Virus record (IMG/VR): IMGVR_UViG_3300037459_000208
Location: 1 to 59,994 of that record
Length of the DNA stretch: 59,994 nt
Origin: a virus
Strand: one strand, 5' to 3'
Below the pieces are notes generated by a model, which made no database searches, was not told where the DNA came from, and saw nothing but the letters and a program-made list of their open reading frames with translations. Shown one piece after another: positions 49,526 through 57,248 of this stretch (the stretch's first letter is position 1; each line of letters begins with the position of its first letter). Position numbers and translations under genes: made by a program.

Positions 49526-50406
49526 CTTAGCTCCACTATTTCCGCGCTCGCGGTGGCAACGTCGACCGCTATCCGGGGAGACTTAGAAGCCGCGGGAATC
49601 CCACCGAAGTAAGCGGACGACGAGAAGCTTTCAAGATCGTTGGGGTTTGGCCAGAAGAAGGTCTTAAGGCCGCGCGCCGGCCCACCCATCCATGCGTTTA
49701 CCTTCGCAGAGTTTGTCGCCAACAAAAAGGATAACGGGATGTCGTTCTTTCGCAAGGGGAAGCGTGGTGTCCATGATCCCCCTCCGCCGACGCTTCTTGT
49801 CGTCGGGCTCAAAGGCTCGTCCGTCTTGGTATTCGGCGCGAGAACCTTGCCGACACCGATGTCGAGGCTGGCGGAAAGAAAGGCTGCCTCCAGAGCAGAA
49901 TCCGGCCCGTTGCCTGACGTCGTATCGATGGTGATCCTACCGCTACGAATCACCGTCGGGGTGAAGCGGAAAGGGGAATGGTTCAACCGATTGACCAGGC
50001 GTAGCCGTTGGTCCTCCGTCAGGATGTCGGAATCCGGCCTGACGACACAGTCGAGCCCAGCTCCGGAATCAATATCCGCTGGACCGACTCCGACGGGTCC
50101 GTCCCACAGTTCGATCTGCATTCCGTCCGGAGGTTGCAGGTTGTTCCCTCCGATGACCAACGTGTCGATCATCTCATCCTCTCCGAAGTCGAACTCCACG
50201 ATGACGCTTCCGCCTCCGAGATCGGCCGATAACCACGCGGTTGCGTGGTCATCGTCGAGCATGCGGGAGGCTTCCGCGCCAACCTCTTCGGAGTCAGCGG
50301 TAACCGTCAGGCTGCCGTTCCCTTGCGTTCTCGCCAAGAAGTTGGGCGGGATCCCGCACAGAAACGAGGTGGACAGCGGATCGAATGGAACGAGCGATCC
50401 CATCAC
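49522..50406 (-). CDS. tail-tip or fibre protein with discoidin-like part
   Basis: 294 residues. EASRMLDDDHATAWLSADLG then VIVEFDFGEDEMI resembles the start of F5/8C (discoidin) carbohydrate-binding domains. The C-terminal part includes SFLLATNSAKVNAWMGGPAR. Lies among tail-tip genes. A receptor-binding role is possible. Confidence 0.5.
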   Translation of the reverse strand: MMGSLVPFDPLSTSFLCGIPPNFLARTQGNGSLTVTADSEEVGAEASRMLDDDHATAWLSADLGGGSVIVEFDFGEDEMIDTLVIGGNNLQPPDGMQIELWDGPVGVGPADIDSGAGLDCVVRPDSDILTEDQRLRLVNRLNHSPFRFTPTVIRSGRITIDTTSGNGPDSALEAAFLSASLDIGVGKVLAPNTKTDEPLSPTTRSVGGGGSWTPRFPLRKNDIPLSFLLATNSAKVNAWMGGPARGLKTFFWPNPNDLESFSSSAYFGGIPAASKSPRIAVDVATASAEIVELR

Positions 50407-50858
50407 ACTGTCCGTGGCGGATTCTGTACGCGCTCTTCGACGAGATCCCTCAAGGATTGCGTCCGTGCTTCGGAGCTCAGGATCTCGGCATACAAATCAT
50501 CGTTCTTTATCCTAAACTCCTCCATCACCGCCTTGTCAGCATCCGATGAGCCCGCGCTAGTGAGTATTTGATCGTTTAGGGCAATAATCAGAGCTGTCGA
50601 GACTTCATCGATATCGCCGCGGTCTACAGCATCATCAGGATGCCCCCGCGTCTCTTTCTTGCCGCTGATCCCGTCCTCCCACGAAATTCCTCTGTGATAG
50701 GCGACTCCAGCGAACCTCCGGACCTCTCCTGACGACAAGGTCAGCAACGCGTGGCCTTCGTCATCGCCCCCCCATCTCGCCTTAAAGCTCTCTCCTCTTG
50801 ATGTCAGTTCTACCGTTGCGCCACCTAAAGAACCAAGGGTTATAACTACTCTGCTCAT
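50403..50858 (-). CDS. unknown tail-module protein, 151 aa
   Basis: Starts with a beta domain (VVITLGSLGGATVELTSRGE; ARWGGDDEGHALLTLSSGEV) and ends with acidic helix (IKNDDLYAEILSSEARTQSL). Overlaps both neighbours (TAATG and ATGA). No family recognised. Confidence 0.55.
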   Translation of the reverse strand: MSRVVITLGSLGGATVELTSRGESFKARWGGDDEGHALLTLSSGEVRRFAGVAYHRGISWEDGISGKKETRGHPDDAVDRGDIDEVSTALIIALNDQILTSAGSSDADKAVMEEFRIKNDDLYAEILSSEARTQSLRDLVEERVQNPPRTV

Positions 50859-51436
50859 TACAGACTCCCCGCCGAGTGATCGTGAATGATGTTTTTACGA
50901 GTCGTTCCACCGTCAGTGCTCTTCGCGCAAATGTCCCCACTGTCTCCGAATCCTGTTCCATCGGATAGCCAAAGGATCCCCGCCCCTTCCGCAGGGTCGG
51001 AAGGTTCAGCGGTCTGTTCGGTCAGTCCTTGGCTGCCGCTGACGACGAGGTTCCCCGTGATGTTGACTTCGTCCGCCACATCGGTGGTGCCATCGGGTTC
51101 CACGCCGACCAGGAAAAGATTGTTCTGAGCCGTCCCCCCGACCCTCATCGGGATCAGATCGCCAGTCTCGTTTTTGAATTGGAACTGGCCCACCGCCTGC
51201 GCCCTGAAGATCCACTCTTTGCCGCCCACGGTAGAGGCGTCCAGATTGAGGGCGGCGTTCCCACCCGTGGGAGCGACTACGATGAGTGGGGACTCAAGAA
51301 TATGCGCCAAGGCCTGGGCAAGAGACAGAAGCTCGCCGGGGGGTTGAGATGGTCCGCCGAACGCGCTGTCCTGGACCGGCCACTTGTGCGTGTCGAGGGG
51401 TGTCGCAACGTCTGGGAAGCTGTCGTATTCCGCCAT
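50858..51436 (-). CDS. tail fibre-like protein, 192 aa
   Basis: Repetitive, Gly/Thr-rich beta sequence in fibre style (NAALNLDASTVGGKEWIFRA; NLFLVGVEPDGTTDVADEVN; GNLVVSGSQGLTEQ), ending ILWLSDGTGFGDSGD. Directly downstream of the large tail hub gene. Confidence 0.55.
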   Translation of the reverse strand: MAEYDSFPDVATPLDTHKWPVQDSAFGGPSQPPGELLSLAQALAHILESPLIVVAPTGGNAALNLDASTVGGKEWIFRAQAVGQFQFKNETGDLIPMRVGGTAQNNLFLVGVEPDGTTDVADEVNITGNLVVSGSQGLTEQTAEPSDPAEGAGILWLSDGTGFGDSGDICAKSTDGGTTRKNIIHDHSAGSL

Positions 51437-51448
51437 GGTGATGAATTC

Positions 51449-54079
51449 CTAAAGGTTGAGAAACTCTCCGTTCAGTGTGACGGGTTCGCCGTTCAGGGTC
51501 AGGGTTTGCGATTCGGCTAGGCTCATCACCTCAAAAAGCATTGTATCATCAGTCGAGAATTCTATCGACTCGACCACAGAGTCCTGACCGGCTTGCCAGC
51601 CCTTAATGGGGTCAAGACTGAACACGCGAACCGTGTCCCCCGTCACGGTCTCATAGAGCCGCATAGTCACGACGGGGACCTTGGTCCATTCCCGGTCCGC
51701 AAAAATGAGAGATGCCATCTTGTCGATGGCGGCGTCGGCCTCGGCCCTCTCCTGGATAGCCGATGGGATCGGGTCTGCCAAGTCGACAGCTCGCTCGCTC
51801 GCGTTGGCGTTATCCCGGGTTACGGTTTGCCCAGGGGCTTCCCATCTCGCGCGGTTCACCTCGGGAACCGCCGTTACCGCAGCGTCCCTGTCCTGAGGGC
51901 TATCGTTCTTCGCGTACAAGAGGGAAATGCTTCGAAGTTCTCGGCTCATAGAAATGGTTGAAACTCCGGCGTGATCAAATTCATTGATCTCGTCGTCTGG
52001 AACTCCCGGCAGTTGATACCCAAAAATGCGAAAGCTTTCCGTGTCTGGAACCCACTGGAAGCCGTTGGGTATCAAAAGTGTGTTGAGAAACTTCCTGGTG
52101 GATATCGATCCACCAAGCTCAGTGGACAACCCAACCGGGGCAAGGTTCAGAAAGCTCGATTCCTCGGTTACGACTCCGGTAAAGCCAAAGCGGCGCTCGA
52201 GGACGGCCTTGAATAGTCCAAGCTGTGACTCTTCCTCTCCCGTTGTTCCTTGGTAGCCTGAGGCTGTCACGGTTATTCTTCCGAGGTCTGGAATCTCTCC
52301 CCGGTCCAGGACTGCTATCCCTAGTTCCTCGACGATTTCGGCGGCGAACTTTCCAGCGCCTGTGATCGGCGTTCTGATAGTTCCCGGGTTGTTTAGGTTT
52401 GGAGGAGCGGGACCACCTAGACCCTCGACGGTTGTCAATACCTGGTTGTCGTCAGAAATATCCTCTACCGTAAAGATTCCGTTCGGTTCGCCGCCGGCAA
52501 AGATCAGTTCTATCGACTGACCCGGGAGGTCACCGTCGGGTTCCAGAATGTCAACGAAGCTCAATTCGGGCTGTCCGGCGCTGATCGTTATCTCGTCGGT
52601 GGTATTGTCAAAGTCGAAATTACCTTCCTTCACCACGTCCCAGGTCATCGGCGCTTGCTTTGATCTTATTTCGTGAACCTTGAAAAGAACTTCGGTGATT
52701 ATTTTCGAGTCGAACTCCGCTCCGCTGTCGGTCGTGGGCACGTTGTCGGCTCTGCCGTAACTTATCGGGATGGTGCGCCCGACGATGCCGTTGGCGTTCT
52801 CTGTAAGCGGGCCGTCTCCTACTGACACCCGGCGAGATGGGGTGATCTCGGACAGGGCTGCCAGGTCGACGCCTCCGTCTTCGTCCACACTTCCTGCAAA
52901 AGGCGTCGCAAATCTCCATAAATGTTCTGGTCTAATTGCTTCGGTTGCAGCCCAAGAGCGGGCGCGCCTCATGTTGATGGTTGCGAGCGTGAACGCATCG
53001 TTGTGCGTCCTAGCTTCCGCCGTGATAATACCCCACGGTGGACCAGCCGTGATAAAGCTTGGCCCCAGGAAGGGACTTCCTATCGTGAGCCGGGCCGTGC
53101 CGCCGGCGGCCGATACCTTCGCCGCGAGGGTGAACGACCCAACGAGGGATACGTTTCCGGCCGCGCGACCCTCTCCCGCGTAGACGTTGACCGTTTCTCC
53201 GTCCGTCTCAATCACCATGTGGACGGAAAACCACCCGTTGCGAGGCGGAATGAACCCGGTTGCGAACCGCTCCGCCTTGGCTATTAAGGTCAGGTCTCCG
53301 AGCGCCGCCAAGAGCAAACCCCACGAGCATGTCGTGATGGACGTCTGGTCGCCGCTGAGGACTATAATCCCGTCTGAGGTGAATTGTGGCGACGGGATGT
53401 CGTCGGCCACCCCGATCCATGTGAACGTATAGCCAGGGAACCCCGGCGCCGACCCGTCGACGTCGAACGCCGTAGTAGCGCTGGTTTCGAGCCAATTCCC
53501 CTGTTGGTCGTCGCTGCCTCCCGGGGTGAATCCGGTACGACCGATGTCGTACCCCCCGAACTTGTTCAGCTGCAAAGGCTCGTCGAGGTCGAGCTCTTCG
53601 TCCCTGTACGTGACCTCGATGACGTGTCCACCCTGGAGGGCTCGCGTGTCCGTGATGATCCCACGAACCGGGATGTCCCGATCGTCCCAGTCGAAGGCGG
53701 ATCCGTCGATCTGCCCTGGTCCCCATCCGCAGAGGTGGAACTTCTCGTCGAGCTCGACGCTTTTTAGCCTACGGGTCATCGCGGCGTCGGGACGGAACTT
53801 CCACCGATGCTCGCCGGCGCGCGAAGACGTCGTCCCCCAGAAGGAGCGATCGGAGTTCCCCTCCGATCGCGCGATGGCTTCGACCCACTTGACGGGGGAC
53901 CCGTCGACCCACCCGTCCCGGTAATGGATGACGGCGCCGTTGACCACGGCTCGATGGTTGTGGCCCAACATGAGGTGGAACTCGACCAGATCCCCCGTGA
54001 GCGTGTCATGCCCGCCGAGGACGACTACCCACCAGGCGTCGGCGTTGGGGTGGATCCGGAGCTGGGAGAAGATGCTCAC
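51449..54079 (-). CDS. large tail tip/hub protein with lectin-like insertion
   Basis: 876 residues. N-terminal ~180 (LVEFHLMLGHNHRAVVNGAV; HYRDGWVDGSPVKW) is hub-like; residues ~190-400 look like a concanavalin/LamG-type domain (VDGSAPGFPGYTFTWIGVAD; FSVHMVIETDGETVNVYAGE). The C-terminal half (VGRTIPISYGRADNVPTTDS; ITVTASGYQGTTGEEESQLG; IRIFGYQLPG-like) resembles baseplate hub proteins of long-tailed phages. Probably contacts the tape measure at the tip, and the lectin-like part may bind cell-surface sugars. Lies between the small and large terminase genes. Confidence 0.6.
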   Translation of the reverse strand: MSIFSQLRIHPNADAWWVVVLGGHDTLTGDLVEFHLMLGHNHRAVVNGAVIHYRDGWVDGSPVKWVEAIARSEGNSDRSFWGTTSSRAGEHRWKFRPDAAMTRRLKSVELDEKFHLCGWGPGQIDGSAFDWDDRDIPVRGIITDTRALQGGHVIEVTYRDEELDLDEPLQLNKFGGYDIGRTGFTPGGSDDQQGNWLETSATTAFDVDGSAPGFPGYTFTWIGVADDIPSPQFTSDGIIVLSGDQTSITTCSWGLLLAALGDLTLIAKAERFATGFIPPRNGWFSVHMVIETDGETVNVYAGEGRAAGNVSLVGSFTLAAKVSAAGGTARLTIGSPFLGPSFITAGPPWGIITAEARTHNDAFTLATINMRRARSWAATEAIRPEHLWRFATPFAGSVDEDGGVDLAALSEITPSRRVSVGDGPLTENANGIVGRTIPISYGRADNVPTTDSGAEFDSKIITEVLFKVHEIRSKQAPMTWDVVKEGNFDFDNTTDEITISAGQPELSFVDILEPDGDLPGQSIELIFAGGEPNGIFTVEDISDDNQVLTTVEGLGGPAPPNLNNPGTIRTPITGAGKFAAEIVEELGIAVLDRGEIPDLGRITVTASGYQGTTGEEESQLGLFKAVLERRFGFTGVVTEESSFLNLAPVGLSTELGGSISTRKFLNTLLIPNGFQWVPDTESFRIFGYQLPGVPDDEINEFDHAGVSTISMSRELRSISLLYAKNDSPQDRDAAVTAVPEVNRARWEAPGQTVTRDNANASERAVDLADPIPSAIQERAEADAAIDKMASLIFADREWTKVPVVTMRLYETVTGDTVRVFSLDPIKGWQAGQDSVVESIEFSTDDTMLFEVMSLAESQTLTLNGEPVTLNGEFLNL

Positions 54080-54273
54080 GGTCTCGACGGCCCCGTCAAT
54101 AGAAGGCGGCGGTTACGTCGTCTCCGCCGGGAGCGCCAAACCGCAACGTCAACCAGCATGACGGATGGGGCCCTGTCCCGGGTCTCACATTGTTCAATTT
54201 CCGCCGCGACCCGGCCTAATGCCGTGAGCAACTGGGCGCCGGTGCGGAGATTGAGATATCGGACCGGGTTCAA
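54076..54273 (-). CDS. possible 65-aa basic protein
   Basis: TTG 54273 or an internal ATG at ~54160; stop overlaps the hub start (ATGA). The first half reads as protein (NLRTGAQLLTALGRVAAEIE) and the end is Arg-rich. Weak support. Confidence 0.35.
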   Translation of the reverse strand: MNPVRYLNLRTGAQLLTALGRVAAEIEQCETRDRAPSVMLVDVAVWRSRRRRRNRRLLLTGPSRP

Positions 54274-54573
54274 CGCGAGCTCCTTCTACGCCAGGCCGGT
54301 GAAACCGCGTGGCCGGTTCGGTGGGTCGGCAAGGTGGCGTGGTGTGGCGTCGCTGCGTTTCATCCGGTCGTCTCAGGTGACACGGGCGGGAGCGGCGGTC
54401 CAAGTTTCCCGCCGCTCCCTTCCGACGGCCGGCGGGGAGGACGTTCCCGCCGCGCCGAAAGAGACCCTACCACGAAATTTCTCCCGTACGGTCCACGGAG
54501 TGATCCGCGGCTAGGCCCCTAGCCCAGGACGCGCGGTCGTAGCGTGGCAGTGGTGCCGCGCAAGCGGAGCGTC
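54274..54573. other. structured 300-bp gene-free segment
   Basis: No convincing ORF on either strand. Inverted repeats: GGGAGCGGCGG/CCGCCGCTCCC (54388-54398, 54409-54419), GGCTAG/CTAGCC (54509-54514, 54519-54524) and the nested pair AGGACGC/GCGTCCT around GCGCGG/CCGCGC (54526-54575). No U-tracts. Possible packaging site, non-coding RNA or origin. Confidence 0.55.
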
Positions 54574-54696
54574 CTACTCCTCGCCTGTCCGCTCACGCGC
54601 TAGACGGCACCACAGCTCCCCGGCGATCCACGGGACGAGGGGTAGCAGCATCCCCGCGAGGGCCACGACGGTCAGGAAGAGGGGATGATCCGTCAT
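54574..54696 (-). CDS. tiny membrane protein, 40 aa
   Basis: ATG 54696 overlaps the upstream stop (ATGA). One hydrophobic segment (LFLTVVALAGMLLPLVPWIA) and a charged tail. Third of three small membrane genes in a row. Confidence 0.55.
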   Translation of the reverse strand: MTDHPLFLTVVALAGMLLPLVPWIAGELWCRLARERTGEE

Positions 54697-54854
54697 CCCG
54701 GCTCGTCTCCATTCCAGGGGCGCGACTGTGACTTCGCCTCGATCCGATCGAAGACCTTCGTCAGGAGGACGGCCAGGCCGACGAAGCACCCGACGCCGAC
54801 GAATCCGGCGATCTCTACCGCCAAAGCTCGGCCGCGATCTCCCGGCTGAATCAC
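54693..54854 (-). CDS. small membrane protein, 53 aa
   Basis: GTG 54854 with GGGAGG eight bases upstream and GTGA overlap. Hydrophobic segment ALAVEIAGFVGVGCFVGLAV (~10-29), then a charged tail. Lysis-type size but no endolysin is near. Confidence 0.55.
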   Translation of the reverse strand: MIQPGDRGRALAVEIAGFVGVGCFVGLAVLLTKVFDRIEAKSQSRPWNGDEPG

Positions 54855-55051
54855 CTGCGTCCCTCCCGTGGCGCGGCCTCCGGGTCGAACCCCAACATGC
54901 GCGCGATGAAGACACAAGGGACCGCGATGAGGAAGTACGCCGCGCAAAGACAGAGGATCGCCGCCCGTCTCCAAGCGTTGTGGTTCTCCCATGACCAGGG
55001 GTCGTCGGGCCGTGGCCAGCTATTCGGAGAGCGGCCAGGGCGACGGCCCAT
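54851..55051 (-). CDS. small membrane protein, 66 aa
   Basis: ATG 55051 lies one base after the upstream stop. A polar N-terminus (residues 1-30) precedes one hydrophobic segment (AAILCLCAAYFLIAVPCVFI). First of the three-gene membrane set. Confidence 0.55.
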   Translation of the reverse strand: MGRRPGRSPNSWPRPDDPWSWENHNAWRRAAILCLCAAYFLIAVPCVFIARMLGFDPEAAPREGRR

Positions 55052-55052
55052 C

Positions 55053-55385
55053 TCAGAGTTCAAAGTCGACCCCTTCCGCGGCCTCTAGGCGTTCGCCGAT
55101 CACCCACTCCTCGATGTCGATCTCGGCTTCCTCCAGTTCGCAGCCTGTCTCACTGATTAAATCATCCTCGACTTGGTCGGCCTCTTTTTGGGTAGCCTTG
55201 ACGGCGAACACGTGGCCGCGCGCCGTGACCAGGAAGACCTTGGGCGGTTCGTCCTTCGGCATCTCCGCCAGCATCCGAACGATTTCCCCCGCCACCATTT
55301 GGAGCCCGTAGTAGGACATGCCGGAATCTTTCATCCTTCCCCTGATCCACGTCGCCAGCGTCGCGAGCGCCTCACGGTCGGTCAT
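55053..55385 (-). CDS. unknown acidic protein, 110 aa
   Basis: ATG 55385 overlaps the methyltransferase stop (ATGA). Helix LATLATWIRGRMKDSG, strand PKVFLVTARGHVFAV, acidic C-terminal helix. No family recognised. Confidence 0.55.
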   Translation of the reverse strand: MTDREALATLATWIRGRMKDSGMSYYGLQMVAGEIVRMLAEMPKDEPPKVFLVTARGHVFAVKATQKEADQVEDDLISETGCELEEAEIDIEEWVIGERLEAAEGVDFEL

Positions 55386-56476
55386 ACTACCTCCCATCGG
55401 AGTGTGTCAACGCCTGAAACCTGACACAGTTTTCGGAAAGCCATTGCGTAAACGAACGGGACCTGTCCGTCCCCAAGGGCTTCAATGCGCTCCACTCGGT
55501 CGGCCACCCCATGAGCCACTCTACCCAAGTCGGGTTCAGCGGGCCACCTGGGATGACTTCCTTCAGGTCTCGACCGCGACGCGCCAGAAGTTTCTCCCGA
55601 TCCTTGAATGCCCCGCCCGTACCGTCGCTTCTCTTCGGTGTCGGGAAGCTCTCGGCGTAAGGCTTGCGGAGCACGCCGTTCCCCGCCGTCCGGGCTTGCT
55701 CCTGATCCTGGATCGTCAGCATCGAAGCGGTGGGGGTTGGGAACCCTTTTCTCCTCAGACGCAGAGCGTCTGACTCCCGGATACCAATTACCGCCCCGAG
55801 GAGAGTCAGATTTCCCCTCTGATGTATCCTCGATGTTCCGGCGTCTGCCTTCTTCGGGGTGGGCCATCTCCTCGACATCGTCTCCAGGCTTGGCCTCCCC
55901 CGGCTCGCCACGTTGTTCCCCGTTCCATTCCCCGAGCTCCCGTACCTCGCGACGGAAGGGGTCGGGAACTCCGCGACGTGTGGCCAAGATCCAGAGGCGG
56001 TCCCTTTGGTGAGGGGCGCCGACGGAGGACGCTGAAATGCAATCCCAGACCGCATCATACCCGCTCTCGGCCAGGTCTCCGAGAATTCGTCCAAAGTACC
56101 AGTGAGCAAGGAGAGCTGGTACGTTCTCCAGGAAGACGATTCCCGGTCGTACTTCGCGAATGACCCGAATGGTGTCGGGCCACATGTTTCGACTGTCGTC
56201 CTCGCCTCGTCGCTTTCCGGCGGCGGAGAACGGCTGGCAGGGGAATCCTCCGCTGATGATGTCGACTCGTCCGCGCCATTTGGTCCCGTCGAATTGGCGG
56301 ACGTCTCCGAATATCGGGAATTCGGGGAGGAATCCGCCCCGTTGGCGAGCTCGGAGTACGTCCTGGCGGTACTGGATCCACTCGACGGCGCAGACGCACC
56401 GTTGCCCGATGAGCAACCCGCCGAGGATTCCGCCGCCAGCCCCGGCGAAAAGTTCAAGCGTCCGTTTTCCATTCAC
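55382..56476 (-). CDS. DNA C5-cytosine methyltransferase
   Basis: 364 residues from GTG 56476, which touches the lipoprotein stop (TAGTG). Motif I LELFAGAGGG (7-16), motif IV GFPCQPFS with Cys80, motif VI ENVP (117-120), motif VIII QRDR (157-160), and a C-terminal GRVAHGVADRVERIEALGDG region with LGDGQVP, where the usual motif X Asn is Asp. The middle (170-310) is variable. A single-domain enzyme of this kind modifies phage DNA against restriction. No restriction enzyme beside it. A second long frame fully overlaps it. Confidence 0.85.
   Translation of the reverse strand: MNGKRTLELFAGAGGGILGGLLIGQRCVCAVEWIQYRQDVLRARQRGGFLPEFPIFGDVRQFDGTKWRGRVDIISGGFPCQPFSAAGKRRGEDDSRNMWPDTIRVIREVRPGIVFLENVPALLAHWYFGRILGDLAESGYDAVWDCISASSVGAPHQRDRLWILATRRGVPDPFRREVRELGEWNGEQRGEPGEAKPGDDVEEMAHPEEGRRRNIEDTSEGKSDSPRGGNWYPGVRRSASEEKRVPNPHRFDADDPGSGASPDGGERRAPQALRRELPDTEEKRRYGRGIQGSGETSGASRSRPEGSHPRWPAEPDLGRVAHGVADRVERIEALGDGQVPFVYAMAFRKLCQVSGVDTLRWEVV
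55387..56472 (-). CDS. overlapping second frame within the C5 methyltransferase gene
   Basis: 361 codons, open from ATG 56472 to 55387, i.e. starting 4 nt and ending 5 nt inside the methyltransferase frame. The product is Ser/Thr/Pro-rich. It reads as a phage family that I recall as separate database entries: FAKYDRESSSWRTYQLSLL, FSETWPRAGMMRSGIAF, four [FW]PTP motifs at ~55-residue spacing, and LNPTWVEWLMGWP near the end. The ATG could use the same stop-coupled reinitiation (TAGTGAATG). If expressed it is an overprinted protein; otherwise an unusually well-preserved shadow. Expression is not shown. Confidence 0.4.
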   Translation of the reverse strand: MENGRLNFSPGLAAESSAGCSSGNGASAPSSGSSTARTYSELANGADSSPNSRYSETSANSTGPNGADESTSSAEDSPASRSPPPESDEARTTVETCGPTPFGSFAKYDRESSSWRTYQLSLLTGTLDEFSETWPRAGMMRSGIAFQRPPSAPLTKGTASGSWPHVAEFPTPSVARYGSSGNGTGNNVASRGRPSLETMSRRWPTPKKADAGTSRIHQRGNLTLLGAVIGIRESDALRLRRKGFPTPTASMLTIQDQEQARTAGNGVLRKPYAESFPTPKRSDGTGGAFKDREKLLARRGRDLKEVIPGGPLNPTWVEWLMGWPTEWSALKPLGTDRSRSFTQWLSENCVRFQALTHSDGR

Positions 56477-56931
56477 TACTCGCCCGATCTTTCCCGCCGG
56501 ATTCCGCGTAGGCTGTCATCGCCAAACTTAAAAGCGTCCCATCTCCCGCGGCAGACGTCGACCTGGTGTTGTTCGAACGTCACGAACGAGCGCAGCTTCC
56601 TTCTTTCTTGCCGCGCCCACTCAATCTTCCCCTCAAGGTCGACGACGTGAGCCAGGCAACCGCCTTCGATCTCCGTTCGGATCACGGCCTTGTCTTCCTC
56701 GCACGCCTTCGCTTCTTCCGTCAGCCGGTTGACCGAGTCGTTAGCAAGGACGTATCTCGTCTGTTCGTCGCCAAGGTCTCTGCCGAGATTCGCCACCTCT
56801 TCCTCGAGAGATGCCACCTCAGCTTCCAGGGTTCCGACAAGGTCGGGGTCGGAGCCGGCGCAACCCCCAAGGGTCAGAGCCAAAAGTGGAAAGATAAACG
56901 CTATCCAATTAGTTTCCATTTTTCGTTGCAT
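56476..56931 (-). CDS. coiled-coil lipoprotein
   Basis: 151 residues (or 147 from the second ATG). Signal peptide ending in LTLGGC gives a lipobox. A long coiled coil follows (TLEAEVASLEEEVANLGRDL). Resembles an outer-membrane spanin in topology, though longer than Rz1 proteins and without a partner beside it. Directly upstream of the methyltransferase. Confidence 0.6.
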   Translation of the reverse strand: MQRKMETNWIAFIFPLLALTLGGCAGSDPDLVGTLEAEVASLEEEVANLGRDLGDEQTRYVLANDSVNRLTEEAKACEEDKAVIRTEIEGGCLAHVVDLEGKIEWARQERRKLRSFVTFEQHQVDVCRGRWDAFKFGDDSLRGIRRERSGE

Positions 56932-56969
56932 CGGTTTCTCCTTGCTTGCTTGTGTTTATGGACCGGGGT

Positions 56970-57248
56970 TTACCACGACACCACTTCAATCGTCGATTGA
57001 CCACTCGGAGAGTAAAGCCTGATTTCGCCACCGCGACCGGATACTTGATCACGAACCATGTCGAGCGCGTTCAGGCGGTCCACGGGAGTCCCTCCGGCCT
57101 GCGCCCACTCGAGGGACGCGCGAACGTCAAAGGTTTCGACCCACAAGAGAGGCTTGCCCTGAGTATCGACCGAGACCCAAAAGTCCGCGGAAGAAAAAGT
57201 GTCCCCTTCGCGCCGGTACTGGGCGATGACTTGCAGTCCACAGATCAT
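56970..57248 (-). CDS. unknown protein, 92 aa
   Basis: ATG 57248 overlaps the upstream stop (ATGA). Beta-type first half (FWVSVDTQGKPLLWVETFDV), ending IRLYSPSGQSTIEVVSW. No family recognised. Confidence 0.55.
   Translation of the reverse strand: MICGLQVIAQYRREGDTFSSADFWVSVDTQGKPLLWVETFDVRASLEWAQAGGTPVDRLNALDMVRDQVSGRGGEIRLYSPSGQSTIEVVSW

Noticed and set aside
53807-54514. 235-codon plus frame
   Set aside because: Opposite the tail hub gene for most of its length and Arg-rich; no promoter or ribosome binding site.
54500-54580. possible tRNA in the structured gap
   Set aside because: Stem-loops are present but no T-arm sequence, anticodon arm or acceptor end is recognisable.
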